Numbered from the stretch's first letter, positions 36,268-43,721 are shown. The stretch: DNA of 64,000 bases from an uncultured Bacteroidales bacterium (GCA_902780495.1 CACZFM010000001.1:1-64000), one strand, 5' to 3'. Translations and numbers: made by a program. Notes: a model not told the origin generated them from the letters alone.

Positions 36268-36579
36268 TTATATAAATATAAGGATTAATATTGTTGCTAT
36301 AATGAATGGGAAAGACATAAAACGAACTCCCCATGATAAAACGCTATACCATTGTGCATCAAAGACATCCATCTGGCTCATAAATGCAAAACCAATTGGA
36401 GGGATGTGCATGTTCCATACTTTGTAGCCAAATATCCAACCGGGAATTATCATGATGCATGACACGATAAATAGGGGAAGCAACCATCCGCTGAAATTCG
36501 GGTCATTTCCTATCATCCATGCGCAGATGAGTCCCAGAATAGTCAGATACGGTCCTATTTTACACAACAGGTATTTCAT
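36268..36579 (-). CDS. Small membrane protein
   Basis: This 103-residue protein has three hydrophobic helices (about residues 12-25, 30-50 and 80-102) with 'IIPGWIFGYKVWNMHIPP' between the second and third. The ATG at 36579 lies two bases beyond the stop of the upstream gene, supporting co-transcription. No family is recognised. It may be an immunity or sensing membrane component of the cassette. Confidence 0.6.
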   Translation of the reverse strand: MKYLLCKIGPYLTILGLICAWMIGNDPNFSGWLLPLFIVSCIMIIPGWIFGYKVWNMHIPPIGFAFMSQMDVFDAQWYSVLSWGVRFMSFPFIIATILILIFI

Positions 36580-36580
36580 A

Positions 36581-36958
36581 TTATGATAGAATTATTTCTG
36601 TCTTCCAACCATGCATATTGCAACAAAGTGCATCTAATGGGCGATATAATGCGAAGATATACATTGTTCCAACGTATAAAATGCATTCTTTTAGTTGAAG
36701 AAACACATGATACTCTCCATCCCTTTGAGGTGCTTTCTCTGCCGGCACACCATAAAAGTGCAAGTCCGGACCAAGTTGATTAACTCCAGTTACCTCTTGC
36801 AATAGATATCCTTTTCCTTGCAACAAAGGTTCAATCTCTTCCCATGATGCTTGTATTGCCTCGCCATAACTAATTTTCCCGATGGAAATATAATCTGACA
36901 ATGGGTGTGTTTCACCTTTTTGCCAGCGGGCTACAAATTTTTTAAGTGTTTCTTTCAT
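36581..36958 (-). CDS. Cytoplasmic cassette protein of unknown function
   Basis: The ATG at 36958, shortly after the amidohydrolase stop, gives 125 residues; the longer frame overlaps that gene. It starts 'MKETLKKFVARWQKGE'. The core alternates helix and strand with 'GPDLHFYGVP' and 'YHVFLQLKECILYVGT'. It is not recognised. It lies between amidohydrolase and membrane protein, in the same run. Confidence 0.55.
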   Translation of the reverse strand: MKETLKKFVARWQKGETHPLSDYISIGKISYGEAIQASWEEIEPLLQGKGYLLQEVTGVNQLGPDLHFYGVPAEKAPQRDGEYHVFLQLKECILYVGTMYIFALYRPLDALCCNMHGWKTEIILS

Positions 36959-36962
36959 GGTA

Positions 36963-37709
36963 TCAATCAAAAAGGTTATACAATTTCTCAAAATTTGTAT
37001 GAGACACTTTCTCCCATTGCTCACAAGACATTACGTCTCTCACATGGAAGATAGTTTCTCTATAATCTGTCAACAAATCTTTCTCCGGCGCATGGATTTT
37101 CTGCAAAGGATAATCTGTTCCGAATAATATTCGGTCTTCTAATCCAGTTTCGATAAGTTTCGCAACTTCAGGAAATGGCGTATAAGCGGTATCTCCCCAG
37201 CAATTCGGGCATTCTTTTATTACTTCAATCGCTTGATCCACAGGCCTACAATGAGCCAAGACGAATGACACATTAGGATGAGATTTTACGATTTCCTTAT
37301 ACACGCCCGCCTCGCAATGCGGGAAATCGCCGGTATGAATTATCAGCGGCAAAGATAGCTCTTCAGCAATAGTTGCACACTCATTTACTCCGTTAAGCGA
37401 CCACGGATGATTTCCGTGTACTTTGAGTGCATACCATTTGATACCGCTCTCAAGCATCATATCTAGTTTGCCCTTTAACAGCATTTGGGGTGTAAGCCAA
37501 AGAATGGGCAAAACGCTTTGTGGAACAAGTGTAACCAGTTCGCGCATTTCATTCAGGACTTTTTTGTAATCCTCCTCCCAAATAGTGGTGGACATGACAG
37601 CATACTTCTCCACTCCGGCTTGCTGCATAAAAGCAACTACTTCTTGCGGAGAAGTATAAATGTCGTTGAATTGTCCTACATGGATATGCGCGTCACTTAG
37701 TTTCGCCAT
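36963..37709 (-). CDS. Amidohydrolase (amidohydrolase-2/TIM-barrel metal hydrolase)
   Basis: This 248-residue TIM-barrel protein has the metal ligands in 'DAHIHVGQ' (HxH, residues 8 and 10), a His in 'PLIIHTGDFPH', one in 'FVLAHCRP', and the Asp in 'ILFGTDYPL'. The full set suggests an active hydrolase, in the amidohydrolase-2 or TatD-like group. The 5' end overlaps the radical SAM maturase by 17 bases, so the two are tightly linked. It could act on the modified peptide or on a small-molecule substrate. Confidence 0.82.
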   Translation of the reverse strand: MAKLSDAHIHVGQFNDIYTSPQEVVAFMQQAGVEKYAVMSTTIWEEDYKKVLNEMRELVTLVPQSVLPILWLTPQMLLKGKLDMMLESGIKWYALKVHGNHPWSLNGVNECATIAEELSLPLIIHTGDFPHCEAGVYKEIVKSHPNVSFVLAHCRPVDQAIEVIKECPNCWGDTAYTPFPEVAKLIETGLEDRILFGTDYPLQKIHAPEKDLLTDYRETIFHVRDVMSCEQWEKVSHTNFEKLYNLFD

Positions 37710-39177
37710 AGTTCTTTTTCAGTTGCTCAGCAAAATATTCCTCTGCAAGTCGCTTGGTTAAGAATGCCACATCGCAGAAATGGCGATTGATCTTGAGCAT
37801 ATCGCCGTTGCTCTCATTATAGTTGCGTACCAAACAACGAGCGCAGAAATCGCGAGCCTCACAGGTCAAACATTCAGGAAAACTCTCTTGCGTGATACGC
37901 CGTAACTCGCGCAGTTTCGGGCTATCTTCCCAGATTTCAGCCAAAGATTGTTTATATACATTGCCTAAAACCATGGATTGCCATCCGGCGCATGGATACA
38001 CATCGCCATTAGCCGTTATACAACAGTTGTCATAGCCTACACCGCAAACACGCTGTTTTTTATAGCGCTCTAAATCGAACTTTATTTCTTCGCTCACAGG
38101 GCGCTTTGTGATAACATCTTGCTTATATACCGGATCATACTGCATGATATCGCGAAGCAACTCTTCGGTTTCCTCTATCGAAATACGATTAGCAAGATTA
38201 GAGGTATCAAAGTTCGCCTCAGCCATCATAATAAAGTCCGTTTGTGCTTTTATCTTCAGCGAATTAGCATACTCCAATACCGCTCGATAGCCTTTACGGT
38301 TGGCTTTCATAATCGGGCATGAGATTTGTACCGGTACATCTGCTGCAACGAGTTTCTCTATTGCCGCTTTGGTCTTTGCAAACGAACCTTTGACGGTGGT
38401 AATGAAATCGTGAATTTCCGGGTCCATGCTATAGAGCGACACTTGGATAAGCGAGATATTCAGGTCTTTGAGTTGCTGCACTTGCTCGTCTTTCAACGCG
38501 ATTAGATTACTAAGGATAGTAACCATCATATCTTTTTCGCGCGCATAACGCGTGAGTTCAATTAGGTCTTTGTGCATGAATGCCTCTCCACCTGAGAACG
38601 TGACATGAATACCACCCATTGCAGCCAATTGGTCAATAAGATCCTTTACTTTAGCAGTCGGCATATCAAAACCTGCATTCTTCTTCTCGTTAGGGATATA
38701 GCAGTGAATACACCGCTCGTTACAACGGGATGATAGCTCAAACTGGATATTGGAGATTAGCGGTTTGCCTTGTACTTCCTCCAAGAAGAAATCCTGTGTG
38801 TTCTCGCTAATCGGTTTTTCTGTAGCTTGATAGAAATCTGTTGCAAGCGTCTTAGGATTGCCCATTGAATATGAGAATGTCAAATCCTTGGCATCCAATT
38901 CTTCTGGCGTCTCGCCAAGCATGATAAAATGGTCTTTTGCCAAACTCTCTGCGAACTCCATAAAATCGGCTTCGAGTGTAGCGAAGTCCACGCCACTATA
39001 TACTTCGAGCAGACGATTGATAATATCATCTACTTCCTGCGGCTCACGATTAATCTCACGCAATAAATCTGCGCCAAACGAATCATAACTACGATCATGT
39101 CGAGTTAATTGATTCGTAATATATCCGTAACGTTCAGTCGTTCGGATAAAAGAGTTCTTAGATTGTTTTATTAGCAT
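37693..39177 (-). CDS. Radical SAM/SPASM peptide maturase with PqqD/RRE-like N-terminus
   Basis: This 494-residue protein has three zones. Residues 1-95 resemble PqqD/RRE precursor-binding domains ('IRTTERYGYITNQLTRHDRS', then helices). The radical SAM core has C152-x3-C156-x2-C159 in 'CNERCIHCY', with 'VTFSGGEAF' following. The SPASM C-terminus has 'CCITANGDVYPCAGW' and clustered Cys in 'CLTCEARDFCARC'. This is the layout of enzymes that install thioether or C-C links in ribosomal peptides. It overlaps the 71-residue gene by seven bases; the 55-residue peptide gene lies 278 bases upstream. Confidence 0.9.
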   Translation of the reverse strand: MLIKQSKNSFIRTTERYGYITNQLTRHDRSYDSFGADLLREINREPQEVDDIINRLLEVYSGVDFATLEADFMEFAESLAKDHFIMLGETPEELDAKDLTFSYSMGNPKTLATDFYQATEKPISENTQDFFLEEVQGKPLISNIQFELSSRCNERCIHCYIPNEKKNAGFDMPTAKVKDLIDQLAAMGGIHVTFSGGEAFMHKDLIELTRYAREKDMMVTILSNLIALKDEQVQQLKDLNISLIQVSLYSMDPEIHDFITTVKGSFAKTKAAIEKLVAADVPVQISCPIMKANRKGYRAVLEYANSLKIKAQTDFIMMAEANFDTSNLANRISIEETEELLRDIMQYDPVYKQDVITKRPVSEEIKFDLERYKKQRVCGVGYDNCCITANGDVYPCAGWQSMVLGNVYKQSLAEIWEDSPKLRELRRITQESFPECLTCEARDFCARCLVRNYNESNGDMLKINRHFCDVAFLTKRLAEEYFAEQLKKNYGETK

Positions 39178-39386
39178 GGATTACCATTGTTTTGTTGAGA
39201 AAAGAGAGTCAAGAGATCAAATATATCACTTGCTAATCGTTGTGTACACTCATCAATTCGCTGCTGAATAGTTTTATCTGGTTTTTCAAAATTCTCTACC
39301 CTATTTTGTTCTTTAATACCATTTTGTAATTTTTCGAAATACTTGACGCTATTGCACAAGTAATTTAATATCTCATTTTGATTCAT
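39171..39386 (-). CDS. 71-residue helical protein between precursor and maturase
   Basis: The ATG at 39386 gives 71 residues: Asn/Gln-rich helices with two Cys residues in the first half and 'NGNPC' as the end. It overlaps the maturase start by seven bases. A leader-binding, chaperone or second substrate role is possible. I do not recognise the family. Confidence 0.6.
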   Translation of the reverse strand: MNQNEILNYLCNSVKYFEKLQNGIKEQNRVENFEKPDKTIQQRIDECTQRLASDIFDLLTLFSQQNNGNPC

Positions 39387-39413
39387 TTCGTTAATTGTTT
39401 TAAGGTAAATTTA

Positions 39414-39437
39414 GGAGCGGGCAGAATTTCCCGCTCC
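39414..39437 (-). terminator. Hairpin between peptide gene and maturase genes
   Basis: A perfect 8-bp stem (GGAGCGGG 39414-39421 with CCCGCTCC 39430-39437, 8-nt loop) lies 17 bases after the stop of the 55-residue peptide gene. On the minus strand it is followed by TAAATTTA rather than a strong T run. It may be a leaky terminator or a processing barrier that sets peptide over enzyme dosage. Confidence 0.65.
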
Positions 39438-39454
39438 ATTTAAAAAACAAACGA

Positions 39455-39622
39455 TTAGCCTGCTAATTCACATACGGAACAACCTGAAGGCCTACTCCAG
39501 CAGTGTCCCTCAGCATCAACTGTCGTTGTGTTGTTTCCTTGATGATGTGTAGGACAACCAGCTGCATACGAACCTGTCGGAAGGTTCTTTGCAATCAATT
39601 CAGCTTTTTGATAATTTTTCAT
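39455..39622 (-). CDS. Putative RiPP precursor peptide, four Cys
   Basis: The ATG at 39622 opens 55 codons ending with TAA at 39455. The N-terminal part 'MKNYQKAELIAKNLPTGSYA' is helical and charged, like a leader. The C-terminal part after 'AGCP' is rich in Gly, Ser, Thr and His with Cys at 23, 41, 48 and 51, ending 'CSVCELAG'. The 55-residue size, leader/core split and position two genes upstream of an RRE-containing radical SAM/SPASM enzyme make it the likely substrate. The true cross-links are unknown. Confidence 0.72.
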   Translation of the reverse strand: MKNYQKAELIAKNLPTGSYAAGCPTHHQGNNTTTVDAEGHCWSRPSGCSVCELAG

Positions 39623-39707
39623 AAAGCGTTAATTTTTTGTTTGCGCTACGGACACTCGCGCGTTAATAATAAGGAATATGCCATCTGTCCACTATGGCAT
39701 TTTATAA

Positions 39708-39833
39708 TTAATCTTTTTTCTCTTGAGAAGCCAACATACATCCAGTAATATTATCCGGACATTCGGCTGTATTCCGATAAGCACAACTTGCACGCATCGG
39801 GCATTTTTGTGTATGTAGAAAATGAGCCTCCAT
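39708..39833 (-). CDS. 41-residue four-Cys protein
   Basis: The ATG at 39833 overlaps the stop of the 310-residue gene by one base (TAATG), which supports translation. The 41-residue product has Cys at 11, 17, 25 and 32, spaced C-x5-C-x7-C-x6-C, with a charged end 'SQEKKD'. It may be a small zinc- or cluster-binding protein or a second peptide substrate. The N-terminus of the 309-residue protein at 40800-41729 has a comparable Cys spacing, so the two may be related in function. Confidence 0.6.
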   Translation of the reverse strand: MEAHFLHTQKCPMRASCAYRNTAECPDNITGCMLASQEKKD

Positions 39834-40765
39834 TAATCAGTAATCAATCTAACAATACCGCGTATGAAAGCTGCTACAATGAACACCACTATGGAAATTA
39901 CCCATTCCCACCATTCTTCTATACAACAGAAGGTAATAATAGCAGAAAGTAGCCAAATACCCCAAAATATCCGACTATGAATTTTCACATTTTTCTTATG
40001 TCTTTGTTTTTCCTCTTCTTCTTTTGCTTTTTCTGCTGCTTCTTTTGCCTCTTTGGCCGCGATTTCAGCCTGCTTTTGACGTTCTATCTCCTCTAATTCA
40101 GCAATATATGTTTTGAACTCACTATTGTTTGCATAATGGGTTTTCGCATAATCCATGATTAGATTATAACGACTTAGCCAAGCCTCTTTAATAAGATCAC
40201 CCGCTTTACCACCCTCAGATTTTTTTGCCCGTTCTGCATAAACAAGACATTCCTTAAGTTTGAGAACCACATCTGTTTCTTCCGGCATGGGCATATTATC
40301 AATTTCTGCCTCTTTATCTTTTGCCCTTTGAATGCTTTCTTGTTTCTTTTGTTTGGCAGCTTGAGCTTTTTCGCGACGTACAGCTCTCTTTCGCGCCTCT
40401 TCTTCAGCATCGTAGTCATTATAATCGTCTTCATCATCGTTACCGTATGAAGTAGACATACCTCCTCCGGTAGTCTCTTTTAAAACTTGGACAGTATAGA
40501 ATCCGCCGTCTTTCTCCGCTCTAAAATAGAAATTGACGTCGCTTAATTCTACACAAGCATCTCCATTTTTCTTTGGGAGGTATTTTAAGCTTTTCGCTAA
40601 TTCATTTGAATCAACTCCAGGCAAATTGAAAATTGGATACCAATACCCTTCCGAACCGATAGAATCCTTATTCTCTCGGCAATACTGAAAGAGTTGAGCA
40701 GCAATGTTTTTGTGCGCGGTGCCAGCTTCAAAAGCACCTTGTAATTGATTTGATAAAAATCCCAT
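39833..40765 (-). CDS. Coiled-coil membrane protein, 310 residues
   Basis: Residues 1-100 are a mixed domain starting 'GFLSNQLQGAFEAGTAHKN'. Acidic low complexity ('NDDEDDYNDYDAEEEARKR') and a coiled coil follow. A helical module (about residues 165-230, 'WLSRYNLIMDYAKTHYANNS') resembles residues 245-320 of the LRR protein at 29964-32000. A second coiled coil and two C-terminal membrane helices (about 265-305) finish the protein. No signal peptide is visible. I infer an inner-membrane protein with a large cytoplasmic part. Confidence 0.7.
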   Translation of the reverse strand: MGFLSNQLQGAFEAGTAHKNIAAQLFQYCRENKDSIGSEGYWYPIFNLPGVDSNELAKSLKYLPKKNGDACVELSDVNFYFRAEKDGGFYTVQVLKETTGGGMSTSYGNDDEDDYNDYDAEEEARKRAVRREKAQAAKQKKQESIQRAKDKEAEIDNMPMPEETDVVLKLKECLVYAERAKKSEGGKAGDLIKEAWLSRYNLIMDYAKTHYANNSEFKTYIAELEEIERQKQAEIAAKEAKEAAEKAKEEEEKQRHKKNVKIHSRIFWGIWLLSAIITFCCIEEWWEWVISIVVFIVAAFIRGIVRLITD

Positions 40766-40799
40766 AATTTGTATATTTTATTATTAAGATATCATCATT

Positions 40800-41729
40800 T
40801 TATTTGATAGAATCTAACTCTTTTTTTTGTAAATAATAGCGAATAGCTACAGCAGCTATTAGGCCCAAAAAGCCCAATGCCATTATGGTAGGTAGTAATG
40901 ATCCAATGAGTAACACAAAAACCGCCACAACACCCCAAATTATCCAGAATTTCTTGTTTTTCTGCTTATGAATTTCGCGAAGTTCTTGACGTTTTTGTTC
41001 TTTTTGACGTTCTTGCTCTGCTTTGCGTGCTCTTTCTTCTGCTTTGCGTTTACGTTCCTCTTCTTCTTTTTCCCGTCTTTGCCGTTCTTCTTCCTCTTTT
41101 TTTGCTTTCTCTTCTGCAGCTTTTTTATCAATGAACTGTTTCCATTCTACTGCTTGCTTATGGATTTCTTCTCTTTGAGCACCGGGACCTGTTAACCCAT
41201 AATCGCGATATGCCTTGAGAATCTCGTCTATTTTTTTTATACAGAGATTATAGGGCTCGCGTGGATCTCTCTTTTTATAACCGTGGTCAAGATCTTCATT
41301 TCGCTCAATGAAATCATTATAATTAACGATTGCATCCGAATCAAATGGCTCTATTTGAGAACGTATTTGCTCCCACGTCATATATCCAACGCCATACATC
41401 ATAGGATGCATATTGTCTGTCGGGAATTTTGAAATTCCTTGTTGCACAGCAAGTTTGTCAAGATATTCGTCAATATAATCAATAGCTCTATTGACCTTAT
41501 CTAATTCCCTACCTATTCTTTCTTTGAATCTTTCTTGACGTCTTTGTTTCTCCTTCTCTGCTTGCTCCGCCCACATTTGATTCTGTTTTTCTTCAACATC
41601 ATCAAAAGCACTTAGCATACCATAATGCGGGCAGCCATCTTTGTCTGCAGAAGTCACATAACTGCGCATAAGATTATCCTCATCGCAGCGGTCATAAAAT
41701 TTGCACCGTTTACAAATACTGTTAGCCAT
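40800..41729 (-). CDS. Cys-cluster coiled-coil membrane protein, 309 residues
   Basis: The N-terminus has C-x2-C-x5-C and a later Cys-Pro-His ('SICKRCKFYDRC' and 'DGCPHYG'), a possible zinc or Fe-S site. A helical region and a long Lys/Glu/Arg coiled coil (about residues 195-255) follow, then two membrane helices near the C-terminus ('FWIIWGVVAVFVLLIGSLLP'). The design (cytoplasmic domain, coiled coil, C-terminal membrane hairpin) is shared with its two neighbours. The function is unknown. Confidence 0.7.
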   Translation of the reverse strand: MANSICKRCKFYDRCDEDNLMRSYVTSADKDGCPHYGMLSAFDDVEEKQNQMWAEQAEKEKQRRQERFKERIGRELDKVNRAIDYIDEYLDKLAVQQGISKFPTDNMHPMMYGVGYMTWEQIRSQIEPFDSDAIVNYNDFIERNEDLDHGYKKRDPREPYNLCIKKIDEILKAYRDYGLTGPGAQREEIHKQAVEWKQFIDKKAAEEKAKKEEEERQRREKEEEERKRKAEERARKAEQERQKEQKRQELREIHKQKNKKFWIIWGVVAVFVLLIGSLLPTIMALGFLGLIAAVAIRYYLQKKELDSIK

Positions 41730-41769
41730 AATAATATAATTTTAAGGTTATTTATCAATTATCAAATCT

Positions 41770-42927
41770 CTATTCGGATTCTTTCATCCCCCATTTTTTC
41801 TTCAATTGTTTTTTTACCGCTTTCCAACAAACTACGACAATTGTTATTATAGCAGCATCTATTAGTACATTTATGAAATTTGATTCAACAAATTCAGTTG
41901 GTATATAGCATAGTCCAAGTGTAATGAAGAACACTGCCAAACCAATGTAGTTAATTCGACTTTTCTTTTTGTCTTCTTCTTCCTGAATTCTTTTTTTCTC
42001 CGCACGTTCTGCTGCTTTCTTCTTCTTATCCTCTTGTTCTTTCTTCTTCTCTTCAGCCAAGTACTGAGCCTTTTCTTCGTCCGACATTTCAACAATGGCT
42101 TTCAGTTTTTTCCATTCTGGCATGATTTCGCGGTATTTTTTCTCAATAATTGGCAAGCGTTCATCCGCAAATGCCAAACCTTGTTGAGGTGTGAACATTA
42201 CATAATCATAATTTCCATAAATTTTGGCATTTAGCATTTTAATAGGCAATTGTCCGTCATCCAGTAAGTCCTCGACTTCTTTTACAATTTTCGGATGAGA
42301 ATCAGCATCTCCTCGATCTATATGATATACCTCGTGATAACCATCAACCAATTGCTCAGCGAAACGACGTCTGGCTTCTTCGTAATCACCAGATGTCTTG
42401 TGCCATGAACAAATACGAGCTTCTACAGGTGTGGTTGGATAAACAAAGCCATCATCCGCCGTGCCAATCTCAACATCTATATAAACCCATGGAAAAATTT
42501 TTATTTGCTTGGATTCGTCACTTTTAGAGACATATGTCTTTTTCAGCAATTCCGGAGCATACAAAGTTATGTGCCTGTAATCATAACTCTTCTCATTATT
42601 TTCCATGTTTAAAATGTAAATCTCTTTCCCTTGGAAAACTACATCTTCCATGAAGTCTGAATATTCAAAGTCCCTTGTCTGCCAATCAGACCATTTACCG
42701 GTATCTTCATTGTAACGACGGTATTCTATGGATTTAATAGACACGCCTTTGTATATGCTTTCATTGAACCGGACCATAAATTTATCCGTACAATACGTGT
42801 CTTCAGGCACATTCGGCAATTCTCTCTTCAGAGAAAACCAAAATCTTCCACCTAATTCCAAAGCGGCTGCTTTTTTTGTAAGTTCTTCAAAACGCTTTTG
42901 GATTTTTTCAAAGTAATTAGATTCCAT
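41770..42927 (-). CDS. Coiled-coil membrane protein, 385 residues
   Basis: This is the first large gene of the cassette. Residues 1-250 are a mixed alpha/beta domain with many aromatic residues ('FWFSLKRELPNVPEDTYCTD', 'FPWVYIDVEIGTADDGF'). Residues 270-320 are a Lys/Glu coiled coil. Two membrane helices follow (about 325-345 and 350-370). It has no signal peptide. A transcript from the promoter at 43384-43415 would reach it after the 53-residue frame unless it terminates at the hairpin near 43017-43062. Confidence 0.7.
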   Translation of the reverse strand: MESNYFEKIQKRFEELTKKAAALELGGRFWFSLKRELPNVPEDTYCTDKFMVRFNESIYKGVSIKSIEYRRYNEDTGKWSDWQTRDFEYSDFMEDVVFQGKEIYILNMENNEKSYDYRHITLYAPELLKKTYVSKSDESKQIKIFPWVYIDVEIGTADDGFVYPTTPVEARICSWHKTSGDYEEARRRFAEQLVDGYHEVYHIDRGDADSHPKIVKEVEDLLDDGQLPIKMLNAKIYGNYDYVMFTPQQGLAFADERLPIIEKKYREIMPEWKKLKAIVEMSDEEKAQYLAEEKKKEQEDKKKKAAERAEKKRIQEEEDKKKSRINYIGLAVFFITLGLCYIPTEFVESNFINVLIDAAIITIVVVCWKAVKKQLKKKWGMKESE

Positions 42928-42945
42928 ATGATCAATACATTTTTT

Positions 42946-42980
42946 TTGCCTACTCTTTTATCGGATTTTCGGCCCACTCC
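42946..42980 (-). promoter_or_regulatory. Repeated 34-nt element, copy B
   Basis: This is the counterpart of copy A (36232-36265), one base longer. It lies 18 bases upstream of the ATG of the 385-residue gene, in its 5' leader. Conserved blocks are TTGCCTACTCTT, TCGGATTTT, GGC and ACTCC. Confidence 0.6.
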
Positions 42981-43002
42981 TCTATATTAGATTGTGATTG
43001 TC

Positions 43003-43018
43003 ATGTATATATATACAT
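43003..43018. promoter_or_regulatory. 16-bp palindrome upstream of the cassette
   Basis: ATGTATATATATACAT is a perfect palindrome 22 bases beyond copy B. It could be an operator, or simply an AT-rich hairpin. Directly next to it, 43017-43062 can form a minus-strand hairpin (GGCCTC with GAGGTC), with TTTTT a few bases beyond it, which would end the short upstream transcript. Confidence 0.45.
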
Positions 43019-43168
43019 ACAAAAAGCGCAGACCTCATCCGTTGCTTATCGCAAATCGAGGCCTTCGCTAACCTATCAGACTATAAACAACAATGAAACC
43101 TACGCCGATATGACAACACGCCTGCCTAAAGCGGCAGAGCGAGTATAAAAGTCATACCCATAGGCATT

Positions 43169-43330
43169 CTATTGCGTACTTTGTGAAGGTCTGAGTAATG
43201 AAAAGTTGCGAAGTTTTCGATTTGCCAACACTAAAGCGTCAATAAACGCCTTTTCAATATGTAAATGAATCCCTCTAACCCATAGCCTATTGCCGAAGCA
43301 AGAGACTATTTCGGCGCAGATAGATTCCAT
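43169..43330 (-). CDS. Possible 53-residue protein behind a strong promoter
   Basis: The ATG at 43330 lies about 50 bases after a consensus promoter and opens 53 codons with 'CFGNRLWVRGIHLHIEKAFI' and an end 'RNFSLLRPSQSTQ'. I do not recognise it. The promoter favours a transcript here, but the frame could equally be the remains of a decayed gene or a leader RNA. Neither RBS nor overlap helps to decide. Confidence 0.35.
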   Translation of the reverse strand: MESICAEIVSCFGNRLWVRGIHLHIEKAFIDALVLANRKLRNFSLLRPSQSTQ

Positions 43331-43383
43331 AGAAAGAGCATGCTTCTGGCATACACGTTGCCCACAAAACTCATTTCCGACCT

Positions 43384-43415
43384 CAAAAGTACTGCTTTTT
43401 TTTGAATTGTGCAAA
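43384..43415 (-). promoter_or_regulatory. Promoter upstream of the 16-kb cassette
   Basis: On the minus strand TTTG (complement of 43412-43415) is followed after 20 nt by TACTTTTG (complement of 43384-43391). It is the only full consensus promoter I find directed into the cassette. Confidence 0.75.
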
Positions 43416-43505
43416 TAAAACAGGCAAAAAATGCAAATGAATTTGATTTTTTTTGAAAATTATTGAGAAAATAGGAAGGACTTGGATGAACTCGGACTAT
43501 ATAGG

Positions 43506-43637
43506 TGGAACTATTGCTATCCCTATGGTAAGGGTATGCTATCCCTATGGTCATCTGTCGGTGATAAGTCGGTTATGTATCGGCTATCCTGTGTTAATCT
43601 TGTGTTAATCCTGTGTTAATGTTGTGTTGAGAGAGTG
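43506..43637. repeat. Degenerate 11-nt phased array, twelve units
   Basis: Twelve consecutive 11-mers all end in TG or CG: for example CTATCCCTATG (43517 and again 43539), GTCATCTGTCG, GTGATAAGTCG, GTTATGTATCG, GCTATCCTGTG, TTAATCTTGTG, TTAATCCTGTG, TTAATGTTGTG. The phase is unbroken for 132 nt although the sequence changes gradually along it. It lies between the DUF975 terminator and the cassette promoter. Confidence 0.85.
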
Positions 43638-43650
43638 AGAATAACAGGCG

Positions 43651-43687
43651 AATAAAAAGATAGAAGGCACAGCCGTTGCGCTGTGCC
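43651..43687 (-). terminator. Terminator of the hut-folD-rRNA methyltransferase run
   Basis: On the minus strand a perfect 8-bp stem (GGCACAGC and GCTGTGCC, plus positions 43666-43673 and 43680-43687, 6-nt loop) is followed by TTCTATCTTTTTATT. It lies 35 bases after the DUF975 stop. Confidence 0.88.
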
Positions 43688-43721
43688 CTCATCATCAGTC
43701 TGCCTGATGTTTGTCGGATGA

